From Tamarix chinensis (Eukaryota > Streptophyta > Magnoliopsida > Caryophyllales > Tamaricaceae), in contig CM060177.1 of assembly GCA_030549775.1 (NCBI GenBank), forward strand, positions 87,391,236 to 87,455,235: a stretch of DNA of 64,000 nucleotides, read 5' to 3'. Shown piece after piece: positions 12,278-24,302 of the stretch. Numbering within the stretch: position 1 is the stretch's first letter; each line of letters begins with the position of its first letter. The position numbers and the translations under genes were made by a program. Below the pieces are notes generated by a model. The model saw only the letters and a program-made list of their open reading frames with translations. It had not been told where the DNA came from and ran no database searches.

Positions 12278-13035
12278 CACTACGACGTAGACTCTCAATG
12301 ACAACGATTCTATGTATAATCCACAACGGATAAGAGCCATTATAAATGTATGCGATATCTTTAAAGAGCTTAAAAGACAACGGTTCTAGTCACTATTGAG
12401 AAAAAATTATTACAACGAGCATTTAATCATTGTCAATAATCACCATAGCCATTGTCTTATATCTTTTATAATGGTATTTAACTGCTGTAAATTTTAAATA
12501 AATTCTTTGTCTTAGACTTTATACAATGGGTATTTAACCGTTTTCAACGTAGAAATAACCCATTGTCTTATACTTTAGACAACGAGTACCTAATTGTTGT
12601 CAATGTTGCACTTACCCACTGTCTTATACTTTTTACAATGGGTGTTTACCCGTTATCAATGTACTTGCTGTCTTATATTTTGGACAAGTGTTTGACTGTT
12701 GTTAATGTTACACTTACCCATTGTCTTATACTATTTACAACTGGTATTTACCCATTGTTAATTTAAAATTTACCCTTTGTGGATTGTCTTTTAAAATAGT
12801 TAAACAACCGTTGTTGATTATAAAGTAAACCACCGTCAAATATGTTTTACAATGGTTGTTTAATTGTTGTGAATTAAACAACTAATTGCCGACTGAGTTG
12901 ATTTATTATGGTTAAATACTTGTTGTAGATATAATATTATTTACCCATTGTCTAAATATTACATACAACGTGCTCATTCAACTATTGTTGATGTAAAATT
13001 TTAGCATTGTAAAAATTTTACGAATTTATCTTACA
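12278..13035. repeat. Subterminal repeat field of CACTA element 1
   Basis: At least seven diverged units follow the pattern ACCCATTGTCTTATACTTT, then about 10 bases, ACAATGGGTRTTTAMCCG, then TTGTCAATGTT. Spacing is roughly 80-105 bases. Such subterminal arrays are transposase-binding regions in En/Spm-type elements. Alternating orientation of ACAACGG/CCGTTGT words gives hairpin potential. Confidence 0.75.
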
Positions 13036-13163
13036 TCCTGCTATATACAATCTATATTATATCCACAACTTGCTATATACAATCCATACTATATCAAAAA
13101 CCTACTTTATACACAATCGATTACATACAATCTAAACCTCCTATATACAATCCATACTATATC
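13036..13163. repeat. Short-period tandem repeat (left half, split by hAT insertion)
   Basis: Units of about 35-40 bases such as CTATATACAATCCATACTAT followed by ATCCACAACCTG. The array resumes after the hAT element at 16054-16190 (TATATACACAATCGATTATA), showing that the hAT landed inside it. Confidence 0.7.
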
Positions 13164-13313
13164 CAGTGGCAGAGCTAGGATAAAAATTCCATGGTGTCCT
13201 CATATAAAATAATACTCTTAACTCTTAAGTAATATCAATATATTGCACTTAAATATAAAATTTTACATAGTTTTACAATACTATTCGTCGAGTTTTCATA
13301 CTTTGAAATCGAT

Positions 13314-15043
13314 CTACAATAACATCATTGCTAATAGAATAAAATACATCTCTCTCTCTATAAATGTTACTAAACAATCTTGAAGCCATTGATCACACAT
13401 TTTATTCCTTGATGAAGTCTTGATGAAATTCATTGCAGAAAATACCCGTTCGACGCTTGCAGTTGCTACCGGTAAAATTAAGGCCAATTTCACAAGCCTA
13501 TAGACGAAAGGATATGTCTTATACTTCTTGGTTTGCACTAATTTTCTTAAAAGATCAACAAGCCCTTTCAAGCCATGAAACCTACTATCTGATCGAACAT
13601 TTCTAATATAATTCTCCAGTTGATTGTCTAACACCACAACATCACCATTAGAGAAATCATCAGGATAAAAAGTGGTCAATCTAATTAAAGATTACTTGTT
13701 AAAAGCTTCAAATGATGACAAAGGATGCAAACATGCAACACAACTCAACAATTCAGTGCTCACCGCATCAAACCTGCAATTAAGCTCCTTTAGCTGTGAG
13801 TCTATAACACTATAGAGATAATCATATTTATAATGATGTAGATTTGTGACGATTGGAGCTTGGCGTGTTGATCTCTTCCCCTTAACATATTTCTCATTTT
13901 GAATCAATGTTTTCAAACCACCAAATTCACCTCGCATATTACTAGCTCCATCGTACCCTTGTCTTCGTACTTTTAATAAACATAATCCATACTGACTCAA
14001 CATTGATTCAAGTGCAGCCTTAAGTGATAAAGTAGTTGTATCTTTGACATGTACAATCCCAACAAACCTTTCCATAACAAAACCTCTATCATCAACATAA
14101 CGCAAAACAACGACCATTTGTTCTTTCTTTGCTATGTCTCTTGTTTCATCCACTAATATGCCAAAACAATCATCTCCAATTTCATTAACAATCTCATTAA
14201 TTATTTCAAATGCAAATGCATAACTAATATCCTTCTAAATCTCAGGTGAAGTCATCTGATTATTCTTTGGAGCATTTCCTAACACAACTTTAGCTACAAC
14301 TTCATTGTTATGCCTTAAAACCTCCAGAAAACGAAGAAAGTTACCTCGATTTAGAGAATCTTATGACTTATCATGTCCTCTAAATGCCATTCCCCCCTCA
14401 AGAAGAAATCTTATAGCTTGAATAGACGCATCTAAACGGATAAGATAATCTGATTTGACTTGTTTCGATTGCTTTATGAAAGAGGCTTCAATGCTTTACT
14501 TCTGCTTGATAAGATCTTCACATTTTTTAGTAGCGTTAAAATGAGGACTATTAGAACTACCAACATGAACCTCGAACCTTTGTTTTTTATTCCAGTGTAC
14601 AAATCCTTTTCCCAAAAAATGATCACCGCCAGCTTTAGATTCACTATAAACAAGTAACAAGGCAGACAAAATGTAGCATCGTTAGCTATACTATATTCCA
14701 ACCAATCATATTCATCAAACTAAGATGAAACAAATCGACGATTTTTTCCACCGATAACCTTTGTAGGAAAGCTATGAGTACGAGGTTGACAAGGGCCTTT
14801 TAAAATATACACTCTTCTTACCTCATCTTGAATATTGGGATGAAAATCTGAAATCTTTTTTCTTAACCCAGGATCTGCTTCTAAAGTTTCCAAATCAACT
14901 TTACCTTCATTAGTGAATCTTTATTCTTGTGGTTGGCTTGAAGATGGGAGTGCTTGGTTTTCAGAAATTGGTAATACAACTTGATTAACAGAATTAGATT
15001 CATGGCAGCTATGTTTAGGTTGGATTGAAAAGTATTGTTGCAT
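13314..15043 (-). pseudogene. hAT transposase (TTF zinc finger / DUF4371 / hATC), broken and internally deleted
   Basis: The start ATG is at 15043-15041 (MQQYFSIQPKHS). Next come a segment reading DEVRRVYILKGPCQPRTHSF and a TTF-type finger region (FDEYDWLEYSIANDATFCLP). Then DUF4371 shows LVDETRDIAKKEQMVVVLRY and QGYDGASNMRGEFGGLKTL. Directly after LIQNE the protein jumps to KYVKGKRSTRQ, so roughly 150-200 residues normally found between are missing. The C-terminus is a good hATC dimerisation domain (LILPVATASVERVFSAMNF). Stops include TAG between SPEI and KDIS and TAA at 13692-13694, and the zinc-finger region is frameshifted. Residue positions are estimates. Confidence 0.85.
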
Positions 15044-15797
15044 CCTAAATTAAGACATTAAACAATTTAATGAATTAACTAAGAAATTTTCTAAAACTTA
15101 ATTGATAATATAATTTTATAACGAACTAATTCAAAAACTAACTAATAAATTAAACAATTCAATCTATAAATCTAAAAAATTTGATTTCTACAAACTAATT
15201 TTGATTTCTACCTAATTAATAAGCCAATTTCTATTTTCTACATTGATAAGATAAATTAGAATTTCTATAAACTAAAAAATATAATCAATTAATAAAATAA
15301 ATATAAACATAAACAAATTAACTGCATTCTAATTTCACAAATTTATAAATTTATGATAAATAATTTCACAAACTAAAAATTAACAAACTAAAATTTACCT
15401 TGTGGCTGAGTGGCTCGGTTGAAGGCAAGTAGACAACAGACTTGGCAGCTTATGCTCTTGGTTCTTGGTTTCGGTGGTAGCAATTGAGGGTTGAGATCAG
15501 TGGCAACGGCGCCAAGCAGCGACAGGCAACTCAGCAAGCAGGCGGCAGTAGCTGCACCACACACAGGTCGTCCACACTCCATAGCAGGCTGAAAGAAGAA
15601 GAAATAGCGGCGTTTGACGACAAAAATGGCGAGCTTCGGCATCGGTAGTGTGTGCTGTCCAGGTGGCGTGCCGCGTGCGTCCAGGCTTCTGGTCAAGAGG
15701 GTCGAAGACTCAAAGCAGTCAAGCAGCAACAGTCGAAGCACTGAAGCAGCAAGGGTCGAAGAGGAGGCCAGGAGGGTAAGGGTTGGGGGGGGGGGAA
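15044..15797. other. 5' leader region of the hAT element
   Basis: AT-rich from 15044 to 15395, then a GC-richer part with no stable reading frame. Lies between the transposase start and the right TIR, so it should contain the element's promoter or leader. An 11-base G run ends at 15795. Confidence 0.5.
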
Positions 15798-15825
15798 ATC
15801 ATCAAAATGACGTCATTTTGATGAT
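15798..15825. promoter_or_regulatory. Perfect 28-nt palindrome with TGACGTCA core
   Basis: The two 14-base arms (ATCATCAAAATGAC and GTCATTTTGATGAT) are exact inverse complements with no loop. The core TGACGTCA is the classic bZIP/CRE-type binding site. It lies upstream of the transposase start, between that start and the right TIR of the hAT element. A binding role is inferred; a cruciform is an alternative reading. Confidence 0.6.
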
Positions 15826-16053
15826 GTGAAAAAAATTCAAAACAAAACGACCCTGGGACTTGATCTTGTGACCTTCGGGCGTCGATACACGGGATCCTAC
15901 ATGCCTGACCATTCATCCATTTTAATTCTTTGTTATGGTGTCCTACAAATATTATATATATTTAATACCTAAAAAATAAGCAAAATTTTAACTTTCCAGA
16001 CAGGGCTTCGTGGTGTCCCAGGACACCATGCGGAAGCCCTAGCTCTGCCATTG

Positions 16054-16190
16054 ACTATATCCAAAACCTGCTATATACACAATCGATTATATACAACCTG
16101 AACCTGTTATACATAATCGGTTATATATACAAAACCTCCTATATACACAATTAATTATATACAACTTGAACCAGGTATATAAACAGAGTT
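16054..16190. repeat. Short-period tandem repeat (right half)
   Basis: Continuation of the 35-40 base TATATACACAATCGATTATA-type array interrupted by the hAT element; starts with the second copy of the ACTATATC target duplication. Confidence 0.65.
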
Positions 16191-17585
16191 AATAAGATAG
16201 TTTGGAATTCTTTTTTTTTTCCTATAATATTTACACAAAAAATCACTACACTAAATAAAATTTAAGAAGTTGTCATATGAGCTTATGATAAAAACAACCA
16301 CCATCAACCCTCTTCTTCCACATAAAAAAAATAAAAAAAAATACTTGAACAATAGTTGTTCATAATTTCTCCTTTTAGCCATGTGTGGGGACAACTACAC
16401 ATAAATCACAAGAAATTAACATTAGCGATACAATAATTTCTATATAAATAAATTAAACACAACCAAACAATTAATGCCTCAAAGTATTAAATCACAATAA
16501 AACTGATAGTAATAATGGATCAAAAAAACAAGATTCGAATATCTCACTACAATTAAGAGCTCGCCTGACTCAATAGTAACAAGATACCACATTTTCACAT
16601 GATATAAAAGTAGGACTTAAAAAAGAGAGAGTCAAACAACCGATCACAATCAAATAAGGGTATAAAAATGATCACAACTCAGAACCAAATCAATATTCTA
16701 CTCAATATGTCATCTTGACGACATTATCAGCGTAAAAGGGAAACAATACAATTGTAATAGATATAGAAAGAATATATGACTTCAATTTATGACTATTAAT
16801 TAATATAATGATAATAATAGGGAGATGAAAAGATAATTACGTACAATAATAACGATAATCCATTGTATCACACCATTAAAGAAGAATTGCATCAAGACTC
16901 AAGATTCCCACCATATCTTTACATGCTAGGTATTTAAATGATCAATAACCATGGATGCCCACTCCACTTGAAATTCATCAATTTATTCATTGGTGTAACA
17001 TCGACCACTATATACCGGATAATATTGCAAAATTAATTCACATTTTTGTTAGTTATTATCCATGAGTAAGACTTATTTAAAGCTTAAAAATTTAACCTTA
17101 TTTTATTTGAAATTTGAGGTTGGGTTTTTATCTCTGATAAAATCTCTTTCATGAACCTTACAACATAATATCCACAATCTATCCCATTCAGCTGGTTAGG
17201 ACACTATCAAACACACTTAAATACATTAGAATATAAGAAACTTGCATTTTATACCTCATCAACTATCTCCTGCTTTATTACACTTATTACCCTAAACCCT
17301 TTATTAGCTTGGTACATTCTCATATCCTTGCTCCTATATAAAAGAATAATATATTATATGAAGTGTGATTCATATAAAACATAAATGCATATATGTATAC
17401 ATGAATACATACTTGGAAATTTAAACATCTTATATATTCACAATTTGTATGACTTCATCATATACAAGACCATGTATAGAGTTGAGCCAATAACACATTT
17501 GGCATGCGGGATAGACTATAAAAAGTATCCAATGATTCATGTAATTTAAGCGATTAATTGTTTAATTATACTATACTTTTTTTTA
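16191..17585. other. CACTA element 1 non-coding interior
   Basis: AT-rich; no convincing coding segment or repeat recognised between the 3' subterminal field and the second ORF. Confidence 0.4.
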
Positions 17586-20225
17586 TTAATATGACACATA
17601 ATTTTGAATTCTTACTTTTGAACATATGGAGAAAAAAATAATTTCTTTTTTGGATGTGAATTTTTTTTCTTCTAAATATTGCACTTGATCATGGAGTTTT
17701 TCATTATAACTCAAAATTATATTTGAACACAATAACCCATCAGTAGATATCCAATCACACTCACACCTTTCAAACATTATCTTGTATGAAAATATATTAA
17801 CTTATGACAATACATACATAATTAAACATATTAAATTATATACAATTTATTGATGATACTCACTTGTTATATGGTGCCATAATTGAGTTCTCAACTTTGC
17901 CTCTATTATGAACTATATTGATACATTCATAATAGATGAGAATATCATATTCCTGGAACTTAACTTCTTTAGGACATGGAATCAAGATAGAATATGCAAA
18001 TTCCATTCCATCAGCATAACCTTTCAACATCCTCAAGTTGATGCAATTTTTCACTAAAGTGTTACAACTTGAGATTATGACTTAGACTTGCCCTTTGTTA
18101 CCTTAGAAATAGGGTTCACAACATTTATCCTTTTGTTCTTAGTTGCCACAGGTTGTTGAGGTTTTGGTTCAATTTGATTAGGGTGTGGTGTATTCTGATT
18201 GAGGTGTGGTGTATCATGATTAGGTTATGATGCACCTTCACAGTAAAACCATAAAAAAAAAATATCTAGGAAGTCATATTAGCATGATTTAGAAATAATT
18301 TATTTGAAAATTAAATAATACTTACCTCAATATTAAGACCTAATAGAGCTTTAGGGCATGCAACATAAGAGAAGAGTTCATGTTGGACCTTATACATACT
18401 AGCTTCATCATTTGGCATATGCAATGGAGCATCAACATCAAAAGGAAGCTCAATGACAAATTTTGTGTACTTGTAATCCAAGGGTTTATTGTGCAACATG
18501 ACCGTTTTGATTCCATGGCGGTACATACTCTTCCTATTGCTACTAGTTGCTTTAGATTCCTTAAAAATAAAAAAACATGGTATCTCCCCCTACAAAATTG
18601 TACACAAATACCATTTATCTTATCTATATAATGAATCTTAGAGATTAATTTAGATTATTCATCTATTGCACAAGTAAAAATAATATGAATCAAGGTGTAT
18701 AAAAAAATGAGTTTTTTTTTGTATACTATCTAATAAAATACTATTGTAGAAATTTCAATATAGATGTAGACATATACCTTCATTAGATCGTTAAAATGTG
18801 CATCTAAAAAACTACCTTTGGAACTAGGAATAGAGGCCATCTTTGGTGTATCAATAACTTCCTTGTCCTTGTTGGATAAGAGAACATCAATCTTAAGACA
18901 CCATTACTACAAATTCTTTTCCATATTCTCTCATGTCTCTTTCACTATTTTTTCCTTCATCTCCTCCTTTATCCGATATAATTATATTCTCATACATAAA
19001 ATTTGTTTGAGAGGCATTATATGAGCGTAAATAATCTCTTAATGTAACTTCTGCTCCACCAGTCTTGACATGACTTGGATGTTTGATCATTCCTAGAGAC
19101 TTAGTTAACAAATCATTAGTAGGTGATGCAAATGATACACTAGTCTTGGAAGTTTCCAATGCATTTTATCAAATACCATAACCTAAGATTTATATTTTAA
19201 AACATTTTCTAAGGCTAATTGAAACTTTTAAATTAATATAATAATAAGAACTTGCAATTTTATCAACTACTTCCTCAATAGCTTCATTAGTAATAGTTCC
19301 ATCTTTAGGGACTCTTGTATCCTTCCATAAGCCATGTCTGTCTATTATAGTGGTCTTAGGATCCAAACATCTCTTTGCAATCTCCATTTATTGAAAGGGG
19401 GAAAATAACCTTTTTTTTTGTATAGATACAATAACATGTATCGGCAAAAGTTTATTTATTTATTTTTTATTATTATTTCAGTTACAATATCTTGCCTGAG
19501 ACCAACATATCCCTTGAGAGATAAGTTGTGATGGTATATATTCTTCAAAGCTAGCTCTCGCATTTTTGCACTTTTTTCCTACGATAATAATCCACATTAT
19601 AGTGATATATAACAAGATAGATACGACAATGATACATTTTTTATACAATTATACCTTATATTTATCAGTAAGCTTTTTCCTAAAAAAAATTCCAATCTGA
19701 TTGTAGAATTTGATAATTTTTTTGTTGCTCTTTTCGATAGTGTCATCATTATTATAAATGAAATTTATTCCCAAATTGGGCTTAAATTAATTTCATGATT
19801 TAGTAAATTGAACAAGAATCACCTTCTTTTGATAGACAAAGATGTTGAAAACAATATATCAAATTACACAAAATCATAGTCATAGTATAATTACCATAAA
19901 AAACCTTAATTAGTAATGTAGGTATTATTTAAAGCATGTGAATCAAATTACCGATATTTCTTCCCATGCATTTTTTTTTCTATTGGCACTTTGTCCCACG
20001 TTTCATAGATAATAGACATATGATTGTGTGCACATTCTCCTATGTATGTAGATAAAAACTTACCATTTGCACAAATGGTCTGCCCCCTCATGTTCCACTC
20101 CAAACTAAAATTTTCATTTTATAAACCATTTCATCGCCACCTGTTGCAATGTGGTTGACCCCATTTTTTTTACGAGAGCCATGGATAGAAGCACCTCCAT
20201 CATCACAAGACATGTCTCTTTAAAA
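17586..20225 (-). pseudogene. Second ORF of CACTA element 1, scattered remnants
   Basis: Read right to left, broken segments appear in the order seen in plant CACTA elements. A start-like MSCDDGGASIHGS lies near 20.2 kb. A Transposase_24-like piece, DPKTTIIDRHGLWKDTRVPK and DGTITNEAIEEVVDKI, lies at 19390-19190. A DUF8039-like piece, FDVDAPLHMPNDEASMYKV and LFSYVACPKALLGLN, lies at 18526-18311. A segment resembling the region before a Ulp1-type domain, ADGMEFAYSILIPCPKEV, lies at 18054-17860. Stops and frameshifts separate all of these. Domain names are by memory of the family and are less certain than the overall assignment. Confidence 0.55.
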
Positions 20226-20699
20226 CATAGTGCAATGACCAGGTTAAATATACTTTTATGCAATATTAATCAATTATTCATGTATTCATAAACTAATTTA
20301 ACCTAAAACAATAACATAAATGATGACAATGATAAGGGAATAAAAATGCCTAAGTATCTTTTTATTTAAACAAGTCAGCAATTGTACACATCCTATATAT
20401 TATAATTTATTGCACAAACTTATTCAAATAAGGTTGATAAACATACCCAATACCATAACAAGTATTAAGGCCTTTGTTGGACAATATCTCAACTTATGCT
20501 TCTATATCCTCCTTGCTCCGCAAAGAGAAATATTTTGTCATCATATAATGTTTTTAGGCGAATTAAATTGTAAACAACATTCTATGATGATAGAAAAGGA
20601 TGAAAGTTAAAATTATGAGAAGAAAATAATATATGACACTATTATATTTAAATAAATAAAGGTTCGTACTTAGAATTACGATATTTTCTCTTTTTTGAT

Positions 20700-23620
20700 T
20701 TTTCACTTGTATCTTTGTCTACAATCCATGCTTCTTTAGAGTTATCATCCCACATATAGGTAATCATATTTAGTGGGATCAATGTCATCACCCTGAGAAA
20801 ATGATGGTCTTATCGTAGAGAAGGTTGCCTCTTCTTGAAAAATAGAATAATTGAAATCACCACTTTCATGCACATTCCTACTCTTTGTGGTTAAAACAAC
20901 ATACCTCCTCTTATCAACAGGATCAGTGATATAAAATACTTTTCTTGCTTGTGATGCCAATATAAAAGGATCATGTTTATGGACCACCTTATTAAGCTAC
21001 ATAAGAGTGAAACCAAACTCATCGACTTCAATCCCATTATTGTTGTCAACCCAAATGAAACTAAAAATATGAATCGTGAAGAAAGTATACTTTAACTCCT
21101 ATATTTGTTGGATTACACTATAATATGACATCTTTACATACATAGGATTTTTATATTTTGCACTAGAAACATGTAGTGTTTTGGAAACCAAATTTAACCC
21201 ACTATTCTGAATGGCACTCTTATCGTTTTGGGACTTGGTGTAGAAAGTATATCTATTGATCTAGTAACTTGTGAAAGATGATACTTCCATACGAGGCCCT
21301 TAGAATAACCATTTTAATGTATCAAAAATAGAACTTGATAAGTGTGCCATCTGATGAGGAATGGGATCATGGAACCATTTTATGAAAGATATATTATGTT
21401 GCTATAGTATCCACTTATCACTCCTATATGGGTTTTTAGTATGTAACATTTGCATATGTTCTTCTACATATGGTTAGAATTCTTTGGTATTATGAAGAAC
21501 ATACATTTGTACTTTTTTCCACATATTATGCTCTACGCATATCACCTTTTTGCCTATCCCAAACACCGCTTTAGTTTTTCCATTATGCCAAGATTTAGGA
21601 ATACCTATTGTATCAACATTGGATAAATAATTGGTGTAAAAGTCAATAGCTTCCTCATTTGGGTAGCTCTATACAATACACCCCTATGGTCAATATGGAT
21701 TCCTTACATGTCCTTTTAAAATTTTCACAAATTGCTCAAATGGATGCATCCAACGGAGATAGATGGGACCGCACAATTTCACCTCCCTAACCAAGTGCAC
21801 TATCAGATGAACCATGTAATCAAATAAAGAAGGCAGAAAATACAATTCAAGTTGACACATGGTGATTACAATATCTCTTTGTAGTACATCTAACTTTTCT
21901 GGTTCAATAACCTTAAATCACAATACCTTGAAGAACAAAAAAAGCTTAATAATTGCCTTTCTAATACATTTTAAAAGTATGGAATAAATAGCGATTGATA
22001 ATAGCCGCTACATCAAAATATGATAGTTAAGGGATTTCGTACCGACCAATTTCAAATCTATCATTGAAACAAGGTTACTAATATTTGAGGAAAACTCCTC
22101 TAGAAATTTAACTCCTTTAAAGCAATCACAAAACTCAAGCTTCTCCTTCCTTGAAAGGGTATAACACATTGGTGGCAGATAAGTACCATTCCCACTCCTT
22201 TGTGTGCTAGTTCCCCTCAAATACCCATCTCAACCATGTCTCATCTTGTATTGATGCCATCTTTCATCTTCCATGTAACATTAAGTAATGTACCAATCAT
22301 ATTATCACATATATTCTTTTCAATATGCATTACATTAAGATAATTCCTTACATATAAATGTTCCCAACATGGAAGATCAAAGACCACTAGTAGGAATTGA
22401 GGCTTTATTCATCTTCCCAAACTTAACATTCAAAACATTTATTCTATCAAGTATCTATCGGCTACTCAATTGTTCTAGATCTCCTATAAATTTAGGTTTC
22501 CATTAAACAATTTTATTTGCCTACAATAAGAATGGTTCATTGGCAGAAATCTTCTATGCCCAAGAAAAGCGGTCTTTTTCCCATTCTTCATCTGATAGAA
22601 GGATGTATATTCTTCACATATAGGACATGCATAATGTCCTTTCACACCATGTCTATATAAATTTCCATATGAAGGAAAATCATTTACAATACAGAAAAAT
22701 ATTTTCCTTAAGTTGAAACTCTCTTGATGATGTGAGCCAAATAATTCAACATCCTCATCCCACAACAACCTCAAATCCTCAACAAGAGTTACCAAATATA
22801 CATCAATTTCATTTCCTGATTGTTTTGGTCCCTATAATAATAGAGATAATAATATATATTTTTGTTTCATACATAGCCATGATGGTAGGTTATAGATTAC
22901 CAAAATCACAGGCCATGCACTATGCTTTCTAGACTTATATGGATTCATTCTAGTGATGGAAAGAGCTAATTTTAGGTTTCTTGGTTCCTCTCCAAAGTCG
23001 GAGAACCAATAATTAATCATTTTCCATTATGTAGAGTCTGTAGGATGTCTTAGTAAACCATCGGTTAATTTTCCATCAACGTGCCATGTTAAGTTGTTAG
23101 CATACTCAAAATTATTGAAGATGTGCTTAAATTTCGGTATTATCGGAAAATACCATATAACCTTTTTTGGAACCTCTTCTTTTTTATATTGTGACGTGTT
23201 GAATTTGGGGCAACTCTCAAGAAATGTATATTCATTTTGATATAAGACACAATCTTGAGGGAAAACAAGTATCTTCTCATAATTCATACCCATAGTAGAA
23301 AGGAAATTTTTAGCCTCGTAAGTACGACTTAGGAGCACATTATCATTTGGAAGCATATCTTTTACAAGTTCTAATAAGGTTTGAAACTCTTATCGGTCCA
23401 ACATTACATGCTTTCAAATTATACAACCTCAAAATGGAAGATAATTTAGTGAAGTTTGTACATCTGTTATATAGGGGTGTTTCGGAGTCATTCACTAGCT
23501 TATAAAACATTTGAGGACAATCCGAAACTCTTTGCTCAACAATATGAGTCATCCATTCTAAATGATCACTCTCGTAGATCTCAAAAATATTTTCCTAACT
23601 TTCCACATTAGGTCCCACAT
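20700..23620 (-). pseudogene. TNP2-type CACTA transposase, broken
   Basis: Read right to left: CTNFTKLSSILRLYNLKACN (23.5 kb), NDNVLLSRTYEAKNFLSTMG then DCVLYQNEYTFLESCPKF and VPKKVIWYFPIIPKFKHIF (23.3-23.1 kb), and LRLLWDEDVELFGSHHQESF, IVNDFPSYGNLYRHGVKGHY, ACPICEEYTSFYQMKNGKKT and FLGHRRFLPMNHSY (22.8-22.5 kb). These are hallmark stretches of the Transposase_21/TNP2 family. A DUF4218-like piece (LPPMCYTLSRKEKLEFCDCF) lies at 22.2 kb and a DUF4216-like piece (HDPFILASQARKVFYITDPV) at 20.98 kb. Frames change and stops occur between segments, so no active enzyme is made. Confidence 0.8.
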
Positions 23621-23700
23621 TTTTCGTTTTGGTATGTCATATCCATCTAGTGTAATTTTTATCAATCCCATACAAGTATAAATAATCCGTTGATTTATAT

Positions 23701-24240
23701 TCATTAACTCATTTTACAAAATGACACCTTAGGCATGGAAAAAAAATTACTCTAGTTTCCACCATTGGCAACTACACACCTAATAAATTCCTCAACTCCA
23801 TTTTAATATTCCCAAGATTAACAATTAGCAGACATCCAAGCACAATCCATATTGATAATAAAATCTTTGTGGACAATAATTACAATGTTAGATTATACAC
23901 TTACATATTTAAAAAGAAAAAAAAAGGTAACATGCTAGACATAAAAAATTTATGTTTCCACTAATATACTTTGATGTGTGTGGGAATATGGAATTATCAA
24001 AATTTTAAAACTAATGATTGATTATATTGTAATTAGGAAGAGGATGATTCAAAAGTGGTGAGTTAAGTATGAGGATGTTCGAATATGATAGAATAAGATG
24101 ATGATGATTTGAATATGGAGATGATGATTCGATGATGATGAGTGAATGATTAAGGTGATTCGAATTTGATGAGATGATGATTTGAAAATGATGTGACAAT
24201 GAAGATGTTGATTTTAAAATTAGGTTTTGATGATGGATGG
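23701..24240. other. AT-rich DNA right of the TNP2 remnant
   Basis: Contains GATGATTCGA-like short repeats (24040-24190). Expected place of the missing CACTA 5' end; no GTAGTG terminus found. Confidence 0.4.
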
Positions 24241-24302
24241 TTTTGTGGGTTAGGGTTAGGGTTAGGATTAGGATTTAGTTTTGAAAATTAGGGTTAGGGT
24301 TT
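24241..24302. repeat. Short GGTTAGGGTTAGGG tract
   Basis: Three to four GTTAGG units, then diverged copies (GGATTAGGATTTAG) and another AGGGTTAGGGTTTTT. On the minus strand this reads AACCCTAACCCTAA, similar to the telo-box of plant 5' leaders. The plant telomere unit is TTTAGGG, so this is not a plain telomere relic. Confidence 0.6.

Larger units (their letters stand above)
13164..16053 (-). mobile_element. hAT element (2890 bp) with perfect 8-bp target duplication
   Basis: The left end is CAGTGGCAGAGCTAGGATAA. The reverse complement of the right end is CAATGGCAGAGCTAGGGCTT. Flanking both ends is ACTATATC (13156-13163 and 16054-16061), a perfect 8-bp target duplication as made by hAT transposases. 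GGTGTCC words lie subterminally on both sides. The element encodes, on the minus strand, a damaged transposase of the class with a TTF-type zinc finger, DUF4371 and a hAT dimerisation domain (relatives are annotated as zinc finger MYM-type 1-like). It is shorter than an autonomous copy because part of the transposase is deleted. Confidence 0.92.
12278..23700 (-). mobile_element. CACTA (En/Spm) element 1, decayed, right terminus not found
   Basis: The left end begins CACTACGACGTAGACTC at 12278, followed by a subterminal repeat field with ACAACGGTT words, both typical of plant CACTA elements. On the minus strand a TNP2-type transposase (about 23.6-20.7 kb) and a second ORF (about 20.2-17.6 kb) lie in the usual order, so 12278 is the 3' end. 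The matching GTAGTG end expected to the right of 23.7 kb was not found; the 5' terminus is deleted or unrecognisable. A hAT element is inserted at 13164. All ORFs are broken. Confidence 0.8.
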
